A stretch of 64,000 nucleotides of DNA from contig BCKQ01000005.1 of the NCBI GenBank assembly GCA_001600695.1, positions 260,593 to 324,592 on the forward strand, written 5' to 3'. Under the pieces are notes generated by a model. The model made no database searches, was not told the origin of the DNA, and saw only the letters and a list, made by a program, of their open reading frames with translations. This DNA is from Ascoidea asiatica. Lineage: Eukaryota > Ascomycota > Saccharomycetes > Ascoideales > Ascoideaceae. Positions 40,201 to 50,275 of this stretch are shown here, one piece after another. The translations under genes and the position numbers were made by a program. Position 1 is the first letter of the stretch. Each line of letters begins with the position of its first letter.

Positions 40201-43200
40201 GAAGTCCAAATCAAATCATCTTCCACAAGATGACCGTAAGATTGTCCAAGTAAAATCCAAGATTCCATTCTATTAGTCCCCATACAAAGATCGGATTTAA
40301 ACATTTTAATTACAAAATCTAGCTCTGCTGATCTGCCTTGCTGACTCCTTTTTCGAAGTTTAAAAAGCATCAATGACACAACACCCTGACAATAATATAA
40401 TCCATTCATAGCACAACTATAAGTATCAATCTTTATGGAAGGCAAATTAATAAAAGATAATCCATAAAAGCTTTTTCTGATTATTTCTAAATCAATTGAC
40501 CGATCAAGATATGAGTTTATAGTAGCGTATGCTCTAGCCACATTTTCGTTATTTTCTGGAGGATCACCAATAACTTTATAAAACTCTTCCACGACACTTT
40601 TCAAATCATTCCTAGGATTGTTTATGTATGGATCCTTTTTCTCAAAAGCAATTTTTAAAATAAAAGGACTAAGATATAAGGCTGAATTTCTGTCAATTTC
40701 ATTATAAATGGTTTTATGGTCGTCCACCCGGAAAGAATCCATTGAGAATTCCAAATGAAACCTACAACTTAATAACTGTATCAAATGGTTTTCTCGATAT
40801 GAGTTGAATTTCCAATCTTTGAGAAGCATATGTTGGAACATATTGAGAAACTTTCCAGAGGAAGAATCACAAAAATAAGCCAATCCAACATAATCATGAA
40901 TAATATTTAAAAATAAAGATGACTCGGTGTTATAGATCACTTTTTGATTTTTCAGCTTCATGTTAGAGTCTAAAGCACTTTTATAGCAAATAAATACAAT
41001 AATTATGGAGTTTAAAACGATGTCATAAAACTTTCCTGATGTTCGCTTATATGTATCATCCAATTGTATTTTAGAATCAATGATCGATGCTGCAGATTCA
41101 TGAAAAATAAATACATAAGAAATTCTAAGCAATAGTAAAGTCCATTTGAATGTGTCATTAATCAAAGCTTTAGAATGGAAAGACCAGAAAAACTTCTGAA
41201 GATATAGTGTAAATAAATCAATAAAGTGAGAATAATTTAAAAGTAATTTGAGTAAAATCGTATTGCCTTTATCCTGCGAAAGCTCAAAAAATTCATCCGA
41301 ATATAAATATTGATTTATAGTTTCAATAGTGGTATTGAATATATGCTCAAATGAAGAGCGAAGTTCACCTTCATTTTTAGAGTTTGATTTGAATAAATTC
41401 AAGTAAGATTGCTCAAAGAGAATTTGTAGAAATTTTAATTTCATCTCTATAGAAGAGCCTTGAATAAATTCTCTCATCTGGATTCTCGAGCTATCATTGA
41501 AAAGCATATCTTTACTTTCCGTATTTGGAATTAAAATTGAATGCAAACAATCCAAATGCATTTTAGTTTCGTTGGATTCTTTATCAAAAAGCCGAGTGAA
41601 GTTAGACAACACACCCAACTTTGATAGTTGATTATATAAATTCCCAGTCGTGAACATCAAAAAATTCTCATAATTATAATAGGGAATACATATCTCAGAA
41701 AACTTATATTTCACTACCAATCTTTTTATTTCATTAAGGTTATCTTGAACAAATCCACCTTTTTCTTGAGCGGGAGATGCTTGGCTGGAAATATTTGCAT
41801 GAGCAAAATAACTACTTTCTTTATCACGTTGAAAGTTGAATAGAGCCCATTCTAATCTTAGGAGAAGCATACCAAATACCCTTGACTCCATAAATGGATG
41901 CAAAAACAAAAATGAATTTACATTTTTGATCCATTTTTCAACTCTTATATTGAAAAAAGACCTTTTTTTGATAAGAATTGACATAATGTAATGATTTCTT
42001 GAAAACGATTGAGCCCCTTTCGAAAATTCATTAATTTTTCTTGAAAACCCTAAAAATTGGTCTATCAAAAGCTCTGCAATTGAAACAGAGACAGCTAAAT
42101 ACGAAAGTAATTCTTCTTGTAATATTTTGAACCGTGCTCTTTTTGAATCCAGTTTGATTTGGCCTGGAACTAATGCAACCGAAAAATTTTTCATGTCATT
42201 GTAAATAATATTATCATAATAATCGATATATTGACATATATATTTGTAGAGTAACTTTTTTTCACTTGAAATTCCAGAATGAGATAAATCAACACTCACA
42301 ATTAAGAAATAATATTCATTTTCAATAACAGTATAACTTTTTAGTAAGTAATAGATAAGAGAGAGTCTCAATTGGAACAAATTAGAGTTTATAGATGATT
42401 CTGAAATATTTTTCAAAAATGAACGAATAAGAAATTTGTTCTCGAATTGAATGTCTTCTAATAATGATTGCGCCGATCCAACTTCTTTTCTAGTTCGAAC
42501 GGTAGTCGAATCATCAACAAAAGAATCCTTAATTTCTTGCAATAATGAGGCTGCACTGTCTTTAAATATTTGTCTTTTGTTTGGTTCATTGCTTTTTAAA
42601 TTAAGAACACTAATGTAGCTCGTAAAAATTTTTGACTTTTCTTTATTCCATTTTTTTAGACAATTGTTTAATTTTTTGAAAATAGCATTAGATTTTTTGA
42701 TGATGGTTTGTATAGTCGGGGAGATATCTTCTCTAATGTTAATTGTAGATGAACGAGAATTTTTCTCTTCATCTTCGAGATATAGATTGACCAAGCTTCT
42801 AAATTGCAAAGATGAAATACTTCTTACTAGACATTTTCTTTTTGCATATCCTTTTTCATCCGTTCTTGTAAATGACTTGCCAAATGAATTTGAATTTTCT
42901 CCATCATAATAAAAGTATATTTTAAGTTTTCTCAAATGATGATCAAATTCTCTCAAAAAATTGGAGTGCAATTCTAAATCTATCTCGGTCAAATAATTTT
43001 TTGGACCATCTTTATTTACACGAAATCTTTTCGAAGATCTTTGGGGTTGGAAATCACTAGATCGTTTATGATTATTATACTCCTGCTTCTTTTGTTGTTG
43101 AAGGGAATGGATTTTAAGCATACCTTGAAGTTCAGTGTTCTTAAGTGTACGTGTCTTTTCCGAAGGAATTATTATTATCTCATCACCTGTATAGTTAGAA

Positions 43201-44645
43201 GAGCTGTCAGAATCTAAAGAAATAATTTTTTCATTTTCGGAATCAGATGTGCTTCCCAGAAATTGAAATTCAAAAGAATTTATTGTTCTAGGATTAGAAG
43301 ATTTTTCGTTTTGAAATAAATAAGGATCAATATTGCAAAATATAGCTTGTTTGTAATCAAAACTATATGTTTTTTTAATATCGGGATTTGAAATAAACTT
43401 CTCGAAACTGGAAACTTTCGTATTAAATTTGTTAAAATTGGTATCTCTAAATTCAACAATTGAGTTGTAATTTTTTTCAAGGGAGTCAAATATCGAAAAC
43501 CAAGATAAGTTTGAAATGGTTGTTAATATGCTTGAGTTTTGAAAATTGAATTTTTTTTTTTTTCTGAAGGCATCCTTCAATCTTCGTAGAAAAGAGAACT
43601 GAGAATCTAAAGCCTTTATAGAGTCATTATATTTTATATGAATAACTGATCTTTTATTTTCGGAAGTTGAACCCCATTTAAAACCAGAATCATTTATTTC
43701 ATGAAGCAATAAATCGTATTTAACACTGTTTTTTTTAAAATTTGGAAGATTTTTTGAGGCCAAAATATAAGAACTGCAATCTTTCTGATCAATTAATAAT
43801 TGATATTCTAACGTAAGTCTTGACAATTTTTTTATATCAAAATACATAAAAATTTTTAGAAGTAAAGACATTAGTGCTATATCACCATCAGAATATTTCA
43901 AAGCTTCCAATAGATGGAAATTAATTGAATTAAACCTTCTAAATAAATGCAGAACACTCATTTTTGAAATCCCTATTTGCTCAAAGCTACCATCAGATGA
44001 TTCAGAAGAAATCGATTCCACAGAGATAGGTAAAGGTTTATCATCTTCGATTTTAATAGCATCTAAGTCTAGTTCTTTTATGGAAGTCTCTTGGGAAATC
44101 AACTCATCTAAAATAGTCAAAATTTTTGAATCTTCATGCTCAAATTTTAATATAGAAGAAGTCTCAAACATGATATCTTTTTTCTGATTACGATCCAGCA
44201 CATCTATTTGATTTACTTTTTTTTTTTTTTTTTCATCTTCATCCTTTTCTTCCTTCCGATTAATAGTAGTTAAGCTATTGGAGTTCAATGCATAATCTTT
44301 CCCTACATTAATATCCTGATTTTGAAGTAAATACCCATTAGATTCAGAAATACTAAGCTCATCTTTTAGTATATGAAAATTCAAAAAACCCTTGTTCCTA
44401 TGAGTAAGATATCTTAAGTTTTTGATTGCTGGAGATAAATTTGTGATTGAGTCAGACTTAATGACTTCAAAATCAAATAAAATCAGATAATGCTTCAATG
44501 CTTCATCATATTTTTTTAGCCTTTGAGACTTTAAAGCCAATTGAAAAATTTTATAAGCTTCTTCAATTTGAATCTCGCGAGTGTGTTCTTCAATATCCGA
44601 GTTTTGATCACCTTCAGTAATATTTACTGCTATAAAAGTGGACAT
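37296..44645 (-). CDS. HIR3: HIR histone-chaperone complex subunit Hir3 (CABIN1 family), unusually long
   Basis: 2449 residues. The N-terminus matches the family: EEHTREIQIEEAYKIFQLALKSQRLKKYDEAL, a TPR-like start, then SPAIKNLRYLTHRNKGFL. The body is a long helical, TPR-type solenoid, recognisable at AMNGLYYCQGVVSLMLFKLR and WILLGQSYGHL. The last ~450 residues are different: an extremely acidic, Asn/Ser/Asp/Glu-rich tail with repeats such as SDSNSNLNSNS. Role: scaffold of the HIR complex (Hir1/Hir2/Hir3/Hpc2) for replication-independent H3-H4 deposition and repression of histone genes. S. cerevisiae Hir3 is about 1650 residues, so this protein is about half again as long, partly from the tail. 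It is divergent from the FBP26-like gene. Confidence 0.85.
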   Translation of the reverse strand: MSTFIAVNITEGDQNSDIEEHTREIQIEEAYKIFQLALKSQRLKKYDEALKHYLILFDFEVIKSDSITNLSPAIKNLRYLTHRNKGFLNFHILKDELSISESNGYLLQNQDINVGKDYALNSNSLTTINRKEEKDEDEKKKKKVNQIDVLDRNQKKDIMFETSSILKFEHEDSKILTILDELISQETSIKELDLDAIKIEDDKPLPISVESISSESSDGSFEQIGISKMSVLHLFRRFNSINFHLLEALKYSDGDIALMSLLLKIFMYFDIKKLSRLTLEYQLLIDQKDCSSYILASKNLPNFKKNSVKYDLLLHEINDSGFKWGSTSENKRSVIHIKYNDSIKALDSQFSFLRRLKDAFRKKKKFNFQNSSILTTISNLSWFSIFDSLEKNYNSIVEFRDTNFNKFNTKVSSFEKFISNPDIKKTYSFDYKQAIFCNIDPYLFQNEKSSNPRTINSFEFQFLGSTSDSENEKIISLDSDSSSNYTGDEIIIIPSEKTRTLKNTELQGMLKIHSLQQQKKQEYNNHKRSSDFQPQRSSKRFRVNKDGPKNYLTEIDLELHSNFLREFDHHLRKLKIYFYYDGENSNSFGKSFTRTDEKGYAKRKCLVRSISSLQFRSLVNLYLEDEEKNSRSSTINIREDISPTIQTIIKKSNAIFKKLNNCLKKWNKEKSKIFTSYISVLNLKSNEPNKRQIFKDSAASLLQEIKDSFVDDSTTVRTRKEVGSAQSLLEDIQFENKFLIRSFLKNISESSINSNLFQLRLSLIYYLLKSYTVIENEYYFLIVSVDLSHSGISSEKKLLYKYICQYIDYYDNIIYNDMKNFSVALVPGQIKLDSKRARFKILQEELLSYLAVSVSIAELLIDQFLGFSRKINEFSKGAQSFSRNHYIMSILIKKRSFFNIRVEKWIKNVNSFLFLHPFMESRVFGMLLLRLEWALFNFQRDKESSYFAHANISSQASPAQEKGGFVQDNLNEIKRLVVKYKFSEICIPYYNYENFLMFTTGNLYNQLSKLGVLSNFTRLFDKESNETKMHLDCLHSILIPNTESKDMLFNDSSRIQMREFIQGSSIEMKLKFLQILFEQSYLNLFKSNSKNEGELRSSFEHIFNTTIETINQYLYSDEFFELSQDKGNTILLKLLLNYSHFIDLFTLYLQKFFWSFHSKALINDTFKWTLLLLRISYVFIFHESAASIIDSKIQLDDTYKRTSGKFYDIVLNSIIIVFICYKSALDSNMKLKNQKVIYNTESSLFLNIIHDYVGLAYFCDSSSGKFLNMFQHMLLKDWKFNSYRENHLIQLLSCRFHLEFSMDSFRVDDHKTIYNEIDRNSALYLSPFILKIAFEKKDPYINNPRNDLKSVVEEFYKVIGDPPENNENVARAYATINSYLDRSIDLEIIRKSFYGLSFINLPSIKIDTYSCAMNGLYYCQGVVSLMLFKLRKRSQQGRSAELDFVIKMFKSDLCMGTNRMESWILLGQSYGHLVEDDLIWTSDKLNSEKKNNTAILQKKSLLCYLMAVSIFVNSSEKEKLRANEMITVLWISFAKELYNACMQPMDRLCFRITTKPKIFSGSNGFYETHYEKPINYKALLKLIYMSFCWGIKLKPKLWLNYYYVSKVQSKLGENTGVVLENLLKSCHLATKNCSASDPIIEPHYRLCSQLYKYVENKKISIQAAISFLKKNNKFYQLDFKEEKIAKIKTFERFSNLCIEVLFKIISIDKRKWHHKPRVKIAKIIFNNFKDVKRCKEEMGHIISLKQSSKNLVPIWKPENERPGKHFVYVFEYIDFYIKLLEESKDLKLLIELLKKLRRFGSSMVKQLQVWEYACNVTCQLIRKKSKIEKNYTEKIVPSLNYGEFIKESHNFFNYLKENFGKEMNKPKKGILYYMLYEVSNIRRMNNGFSTTSFIDDTFIGLYLKLFYNFKERNYEKENNIIKEKAVNIENNIINANIGNGNISLNNVNNSINVKNPMGNSYVKTRVARRDIFPKVTCILKEFEKEIIAIGKSQNINFDEEDDYDEGEIELIEDIEKLSEIKEKAGFEETKKKGVMVEMNDGEDIKKVKDIAKIERIKNISKDKEIREFKETIGNQETTGILKFENEYKKSERKEMIIDIEDSLDESFDDELVNNEKINKSLIDISDNSEDGYSSNLSDENIEYGNGDDNYNNKASYDEHEGENENEQDNNNDNGNDADVEDDEEGNEYQQGYEPQLEDDMSLKEIQMKNYFDDDEIETNEDKYDSDIKNENGNLEKETASFIDLSSSSDSDNDADNETNDLAEDNESSDGIEIIQIKDSNFNPYKRALKEIRTPSRNSNMKIYTIDNVRDINMNKFTENKMGTMAKSNAVNYENKNRENTNELSRKGSLSRFNTPFKLTSKPSSSIYKEKNELDLLAKRINFNETIDSSSDSDSRSDLKSDLESDSNSNLNSNSSSELNSDSVSLSVSIPGNDMISDSNFSFNSDSEAN

Positions 44646-45358
44646 TTTGAATTGTAAATCATAATTTATATAGATATCATTAAGGAAAATAATTTAATCT
44701 ATTAGAAAAACTTTTGTTTAATGGATTACGATATTTTAATCAGAATAATCAAATTGATTTTATTGTTATCAAAACAAACACAGATATTTTGATAATCATA
44801 AAAACTAACTGCTTCAATATTCGTAGGCCAGCCAGAGTAAATTATTACTGATAACTTTAGGTCACTTAACTTGGCTGGCTTCAATTCCTGGACACGGATC
44901 ACTCTAAAAGCAAAGAAAATTTAGGACATACGCTCAACGTTGTTACGCTTTACTAGAAATTATGGCTCTTATTTATTTTTTAGCCTCTACTTGTAACAGT
45001 TCATTTTTGGTGCAAAACATCATTTTATTTCATCGATGCCTGGTAAATAACAACAGTCGTAAGTCTAGTTTTTAAAATATTGTTCTACGAAAATAGATTT
45101 TGCTTTCTTTGATCATTTAAGTTATTTCAATTCCTATAAAGAGCAAAATATTTTTCGCTTCAATGTCTTCACTAGTTTGTTTTCAAAAAATTTAGAATTA
45201 CAGTAACTCCACTAGTAACAATAAAAATAATAAGTAACAACATTACCAATAGCAATACCAGCAACAATAATAATATAACAATAATACTAATTTGGTATTA
45301 ATAGAAATTATTTATTAGAATCTCACTGCTTTATTGCATACATATTCTGGTTAAAAAA
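44646..45358. other. Divergent promoter HIR3 / FBP26-like
   Basis: No gene. An 8-bp perfect inverted repeat, GCCAGCCA (44827-44834) and TGGCTGGC (44872-44879) with a 37-bp spacer, is the only structured element. Trinucleotide AATAAC/AACAAT-rich sequence lies at 45220-45290. Confidence 0.5.
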
Positions 45359-47965
45359 ATGAATAATAATGGCAAAAAAGAAACTAGATTCAATACAATC
45401 CCTTCTATCATTGAAAATGTTATAATTTCTTCCTCGGAAGATGAAGTTGACGAAGAAAATTCATTTGTTGACAAATTTAGAACTCCGAGATATAGAGTAA
45501 TAACTAAACCTGAAAGTTATAACACTAATGATAATAATATAATTAGACCGAATGATCCAATATCACCTTCCGATAATACCTTTTTACCTGCTTTCAAAAA
45601 AAGACCTTTAAGTGATACACCTTTTGGTTCAAGAAGTTCCTCTCCTACGCAGTTACATATGGGTGATCTTAGCAATAATTATATTGATCCTCATAATGAT
45701 AATGACAGTGGAAATGATAGTGATAGTGATAATGACAACGATAATGGTGATAATGATAATATTGCTAATACTAAATTCACTAACAAAAATATATCCAGCG
45801 GTAAAAGGAATCAAGATATAATACTTGAAAAAGATCAAATATCTTCTTTAACTGAAGAGTTTCCAATTCTAAAGCTGGAAACTTCTTCTATTGGTGAAAA
45901 TAAAAATCTTAGTCAAATTAAAAAATTTGAAAAAATTAATAATATATTAAATGAACAGCTAACAACAAAATCAAAGCATACACGGCGAGCAACAACTTTA
46001 GATGTGCCTGGATTAACGAAGTCAAAAACTTCTCCAGATGGGACAATTGCAAATTTGGATATTGGATCAAAACTAGTAATTGTGATGGTTGGTCTTCCTG
46101 CGAGAGGAAAATCTTACATAACCAATAAATTAACAAGATATCTTAATTGGTCCCAGCACAACTGCAGAGTATTTAATGTTGGTAACACTAGAAGAAAAGC
46201 GGATTCAATGCATTTGGGCCCTGCTCAAAAGCCATTGAGCGATAATAATACCCCTTCTCCTCCGTCATATATCAATCTCAAACCTGCAGAAAATGTTTCA
46301 AAATCCCCAAGTACAACTCATGATGCATCGTTTTTTTCCCCTTCTAATAAAAAAAATAAAAAAATCAGAGAAAAATGGGCAATGGATACTTTAGATCAAC
46401 TACTTGATTATATTATTGATGGACCTGGTTCTGTTGGTATATTTGATGCTACAAATACAACCAAATTAAGAAGAAAAAAAATATTAAAAAAAATTTCTTC
46501 TAGGTCTAATAATCAATTGAAGGTATTATTTTTGGAAAGTATATGTGATGATCCTTCACTTTTACAAAAAAATATGAGACTAAAATTATCCGGTCCAGAT
46601 TATAAAAATATGGATCCTACCCAAGCTTTAAAAGATTTTACTGAAAGATTACAAAATTATGAAAAGGCTTATCAAACTATTGATCAAGAAGAAGAAGATT
46701 CCTTTTTAAATACAAATTATCAATATATCAAGATGATAAATGTTGGTAGAAAAATTATTTCATTTAATATAAATGGATTTTTGGCTTCTCAAACAGTCTA
46801 TTTTCTTTTAAATTTCAATTTATCTGAAAGAATGATATGTATTACAAGACATGGTGAATCCATTGACAATGCCAAAGGAAAAATTGGTGGAGATTCAAGC
46901 TTGACCCCAAGGGGTTTATTATTTTCGAAAGCTTTGGATAAATTCATGAGATATAAGAAAGAAGAATTTCATAAGAAACAATTAGAAAATTTCAAACATC
47001 AATTAATTCACAGCATCAAGTTCTCTAGAGAATTATTAAATGGGAAAAATTCTGAGGAAAATAAATTACCTCAAGAACCGACTTTTTCTGTTTGGACAAG
47101 TATGCTTAAAAGATCAATCGAAACGGCCCAATTTTTCAATGAAAATGACTTTTTTATAAAGGAAATGAAAATGTTAGATGAGCTAGGAGCAGGAAAAATG
47201 GATGGCTTAACTTATTCTGAAATTCAAAGTTTGTATCCAGATGAATTTCAGTCCAGAATTGAAAATAAAATGACTTATAGATACCCAGGATTAGGAGGAG
47301 AATCTTACTTAGACGTGATAAATCGATTAAAGCCTGTTATTACAGAAATTGAAAGATCTGAAGACCATATTATGATAATTTCACATCGGGTTGTCTGTCG
47401 TATTTTATTGGCCTATTTTATGAATTTGGATAAAGCAGAAGTTGGAAGATTAGATATTCCGTTACATAGTTGTTATGTTTTGACACCCAAACCATATGGT
47501 GTTGACTGGGAGCTATATGAGTTCAATGAGAATAACTATAATATCAATAATAACGATAATTCTTCACTGGGCTTTGAAAAGGTTGATAAATTTAAATATA
47601 CTAGATTGTTGAAGCAGGTCTCTATCAATTATAATGAAAAAAGGAAATATTCAGTTGTTCCTACCTTGCCCCTTTCTTCTGTTAAAAAGGAATTACTAAG
47701 TGTTTCAAATGGAAGCAGTGATGGTAATAGCAGTTTTTGCCCAACTCCAGAAGGAATTCAAACTCCAGCTATGATTTTTAATAGGCAGCGTCAAAATGCT
47801 TTGCCAGATAGAGGTAGAAATACTCAACTTAAATTCAATGGTTTGCAAAGTGTATTTGGGCGTTTGGAACAAGTACGGAAATCTGTATCTCCTCCAGGTT
47901 CAAAATTGAGTCAGTTGACTGAAAGATTGCAAAAATTGCAAAAGGAGCAGGAAAAATTGCCATAA
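45359..47965 (+). CDS. FBP26: 6-phosphofructo-2-kinase / fructose-2,6-bisphosphatase, apparently bifunctional
   Basis: 868 residues. A ~220-residue disordered, Asp/Asn-rich N-terminus leads into the kinase: Walker A GLPARGKS, KLTRYLNW, VFNVGNTRRKA, then a ~70-residue insertion rich in Ser/Pro. The kinase continues with IREKWAMDTLDQLLDYI, VGIFDATNTTKLRRKK, ESICDD and KLSGPDYKNMDP. The bisphosphatase half has the phospho-His motif ITRHGES, the acid residue region LDELGAGKMDGLTYSEI, and IISHRVVCRILLAYF with the second catalytic His. All three bisphosphatase residues are present, unlike S. cerevisiae Pfk26, where the phospho-His is replaced. A Ser/Pro-rich tail (about 100 residues) could carry regulatory phosphosites. 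Role: sets fructose-2,6-bisphosphate levels and so glycolytic flux. FBP26 is the closest fit by sequence pattern. Confidence 0.87.
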   Translation: MNNNGKKETRFNTIPSIIENVIISSSEDEVDEENSFVDKFRTPRYRVITKPESYNTNDNNIIRPNDPISPSDNTFLPAFKKRPLSDTPFGSRSSSPTQLHMGDLSNNYIDPHNDNDSGNDSDSDNDNDNGDNDNIANTKFTNKNISSGKRNQDIILEKDQISSLTEEFPILKLETSSIGENKNLSQIKKFEKINNILNEQLTTKSKHTRRATTLDVPGLTKSKTSPDGTIANLDIGSKLVIVMVGLPARGKSYITNKLTRYLNWSQHNCRVFNVGNTRRKADSMHLGPAQKPLSDNNTPSPPSYINLKPAENVSKSPSTTHDASFFSPSNKKNKKIREKWAMDTLDQLLDYIIDGPGSVGIFDATNTTKLRRKKILKKISSRSNNQLKVLFLESICDDPSLLQKNMRLKLSGPDYKNMDPTQALKDFTERLQNYEKAYQTIDQEEEDSFLNTNYQYIKMINVGRKIISFNINGFLASQTVYFLLNFNLSERMICITRHGESIDNAKGKIGGDSSLTPRGLLFSKALDKFMRYKKEEFHKKQLENFKHQLIHSIKFSRELLNGKNSEENKLPQEPTFSVWTSMLKRSIETAQFFNENDFFIKEMKMLDELGAGKMDGLTYSEIQSLYPDEFQSRIENKMTYRYPGLGGESYLDVINRLKPVITEIERSEDHIMIISHRVVCRILLAYFMNLDKAEVGRLDIPLHSCYVLTPKPYGVDWELYEFNENNYNINNNDNSSLGFEKVDKFKYTRLLKQVSINYNEKRKYSVVPTLPLSSVKKELLSVSNGSSDGNSSFCPTPEGIQTPAMIFNRQRQNALPDRGRNTQLKFNGLQSVFGRLEQVRKSVSPPGSKLSQLTERLQKLQKEQEKLP

Positions 47966-48388
47966 AAAATACTTATTGAATAATAATGAGATTTTATAAT
48001 TTTTTTTTATTTTCATTAAATTAATGATATATATCAAAAGGGACCTCGCTTAAGCATGGGCTTAATATGAATCAGACAGAATATGCGTATAGATATTTTA
48101 ACTCTGATATCGGCTTTCATCTAAATAAAAAAATCGGAGTCTCCTGAACTTGAAAAAACCCATAGTATTAAAAAAAAGAAGCAGTTAATGTAAGCCAGAT
48201 ATACTAAGCCCTTTTTTGCTGGTTTATCAATGGTAAATCGAATGATCTTTCGAAGAGTTAAACTTTTAGGAAGAATGTTTTCTATTTTTGTAACCATTAT
48301 AATCTTCCAATAGCCTATAAATGAAATAGATATGCAGAAAAATTTTTAAATGGAGTGCTAGGTTTGGAAATTATGAGCTAATTCAATA
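47966..48388. other. Convergent intergenic region FBP26-like / FMP40
   Basis: About 420 bp of AT-rich sequence holding both 3' ends. No gene or RNA recognised. Confidence 0.55.
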
Positions 48389-50275
48389 TTACTTCCAACA
48401 CCATTTATCCTCTAAGCTCTTGAGTTCATTACCCCAACTTTTATTCTCGAATGGATTACTGCAAAGCTTATTGAACTTATGTAATAAACTTAAGGATTCC
48501 TCTTCACAATTATCCTCTTTGCACTTTGCAATGACTTCATCAAAAATATCATTAGTGGGGACAAATTTTGGATTATATTTCGAAGAAGGATTCTCAGTAA
48601 CTTTTTTTTCACTATCGGCTTCATTTTTAATACGATGGTGAAACTCCTTTAGCCAATCGGAAACAATATCAGTTATGTAGTCTTCTTCATCTAATTTTCT
48701 GGGACCATTATTTTTAATAAGTGTAATTGCAAATTTTTTGTAATCACAATCAGAATTTTCTGAAAAATCGATTTTAGACAAATTATAAAAAAAGCGATTA
48801 TAGCTTAATTCAGATTTCCATAGCATTGCTAGCATAGGTTGAAAAATTTTTTCTTCATCATCATTTTTTCTTTCTTTTAAGCCTAATCTATTTCTCAACG
48901 TTTCAGTATATACCTTAATATATTCATCTTGAAATTCATCTGAACAAATATTTATAATTTTTGTTGCTCTTTCAATTACATTTTTTTCCCATTCTGGCTT
49001 TAATTTTAAAGTTTTTTCAAATTCAATACAATTTGATTTGCCAATACCAATTAATTCACATAAATCTTCTCCAAGTCTTGTTAAATTCCACATAATCATA
49101 GAAGGAGAATTATGATAATTATATCTTCCAATAGTATCATCACTATTTGCAGTAAAATTTGGACTAAATTTATCCATTATAGAAAATGGGCCAAAATCAA
49201 TACATAAGCCAAGAATAGAAGTATTATCTGTATTTAAAACACCATTTAGAAATCCATAAACTTGAGACAATGCGATTGTCTTTGCATTTCTTTTAACAAT
49301 TTCTAAATAAAGCAAATCATACTTTGAAATATCATTTTCATCAATTTCATATTTTTCTAAATATTTTGAATTAAAGGTGATAGAAGATATTTGAGAACTT
49401 TCAAAACTTTGAGAAGCTTGAGAGGTTTGAGAAGTTTGTAGAATATGTTCAATATTGATTGAATCTTTGAAATGATTATTGATAATATAATTAGACAATA
49501 ACACAGTACTTTTTCTATCTCCTTTCCAACGATAAAAATCAAAATGACCAATTCTGATCCAAGATTTTGCAAACCTTGAAATAACAGCACATTTTTGAGC
49601 ACCATTAGCTTGTGCATAAGTCTCAGGTAAAAATGATAAAGTTAAAGCTCTAGTAGATGGAATTCCAATTGAATTAAGAAATTCAGAAATAAAAAATTCT
49701 CTAATTGCAGATGATAAAGTTGATTTACCATTAGCAAATCTAGAATATGGAGTTTTTCCAGAGCCTTTTAATTGCAATGAGTAACCTTCTAAATCAAATA
49801 AATTTAAAGCACGTCCATCACCCAATTGACCTGCAAAAGAACCGAACTGAAATCCTGAATAAGCATATGAAAACGGAAATATAGTTTTATTGATAAATAC
49901 TTTTTCACCCGAAAAAATAGATTGAAAACCTTTATTTTCTAATTCTGTTATTAAATCAATTTTTAAATCTCTTACACCATTGATTGATGAAAGAAGATAC
50001 TTATAAGATTTTCTTCTCTCAGGAAGAGAATAAGAAAAAACTCCTTCTAATATATTTCTTGGTTTATGTAGAAAATCTTCATTCAAATAGTCTAAAGTAG
50101 ATTCAGGAGGAATTGAAGGCACATCAGGAAAATTATTCAACTTCAAGGCATCTGGAACAGCAGAATAAGGAGGCGAAGGTATTCGAATATCTGGCTCTAA
50201 TCCAGAATTAAGTAGTGTAGGTTTAAATCTACTAAAAAGAGGAATATAGCTTTTAGAAGGCATTGATCTTTCCAA
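48389..50275 (-). CDS. FMP40: Selenoprotein O family protein AMPylase Fmp40
   Basis: 628 residues. The SelO pseudokinase-fold core is well preserved: GFQFGSFAGQLGDGRALNL, LKGSGKTPYSRFANGKSTL, SAIREFFISEFLNSIGIPSTRALTL, SWIRIGHFDFYRW, GVLNTDNTSILGLCIDFGPF and IGRYNYHNSP. Role: transfers AMP to mitochondrial proteins during redox stress, with ATP bound in flipped orientation. The N-terminus (MERSMPSKSYIPLFSRFKPTLL) is basic and could target mitochondria. A Gln/Ser-rich insertion sits after NIEHILQ. The C-terminus ends in DKWCWK; the CSCSS- or CxxU-like redox tail of many homologs is not evident. It is divergent from TIM8 across a GC-rich promoter island. Confidence 0.93.
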   Translation of the reverse strand: MERSMPSKSYIPLFSRFKPTLLNSGLEPDIRIPSPPYSAVPDALKLNNFPDVPSIPPESTLDYLNEDFLHKPRNILEGVFSYSLPERRKSYKYLLSSINGVRDLKIDLITELENKGFQSIFSGEKVFINKTIFPFSYAYSGFQFGSFAGQLGDGRALNLFDLEGYSLQLKGSGKTPYSRFANGKSTLSSAIREFFISEFLNSIGIPSTRALTLSFLPETYAQANGAQKCAVISRFAKSWIRIGHFDFYRWKGDRKSTVLLSNYIINNHFKDSINIEHILQTSQTSQASQSFESSQISSITFNSKYLEKYEIDENDISKYDLLYLEIVKRNAKTIALSQVYGFLNGVLNTDNTSILGLCIDFGPFSIMDKFSPNFTANSDDTIGRYNYHNSPSMIMWNLTRLGEDLCELIGIGKSNCIEFEKTLKLKPEWEKNVIERATKIINICSDEFQDEYIKVYTETLRNRLGLKERKNDDEEKIFQPMLAMLWKSELSYNRFFYNLSKIDFSENSDCDYKKFAITLIKNNGPRKLDEEDYITDIVSDWLKEFHHRIKNEADSEKKVTENPSSKYNPKFVPTNDIFDEVIAKCKEDNCEEESLSLLHKFNKLCSNPFENKSWGNELKSLEDKWCWK

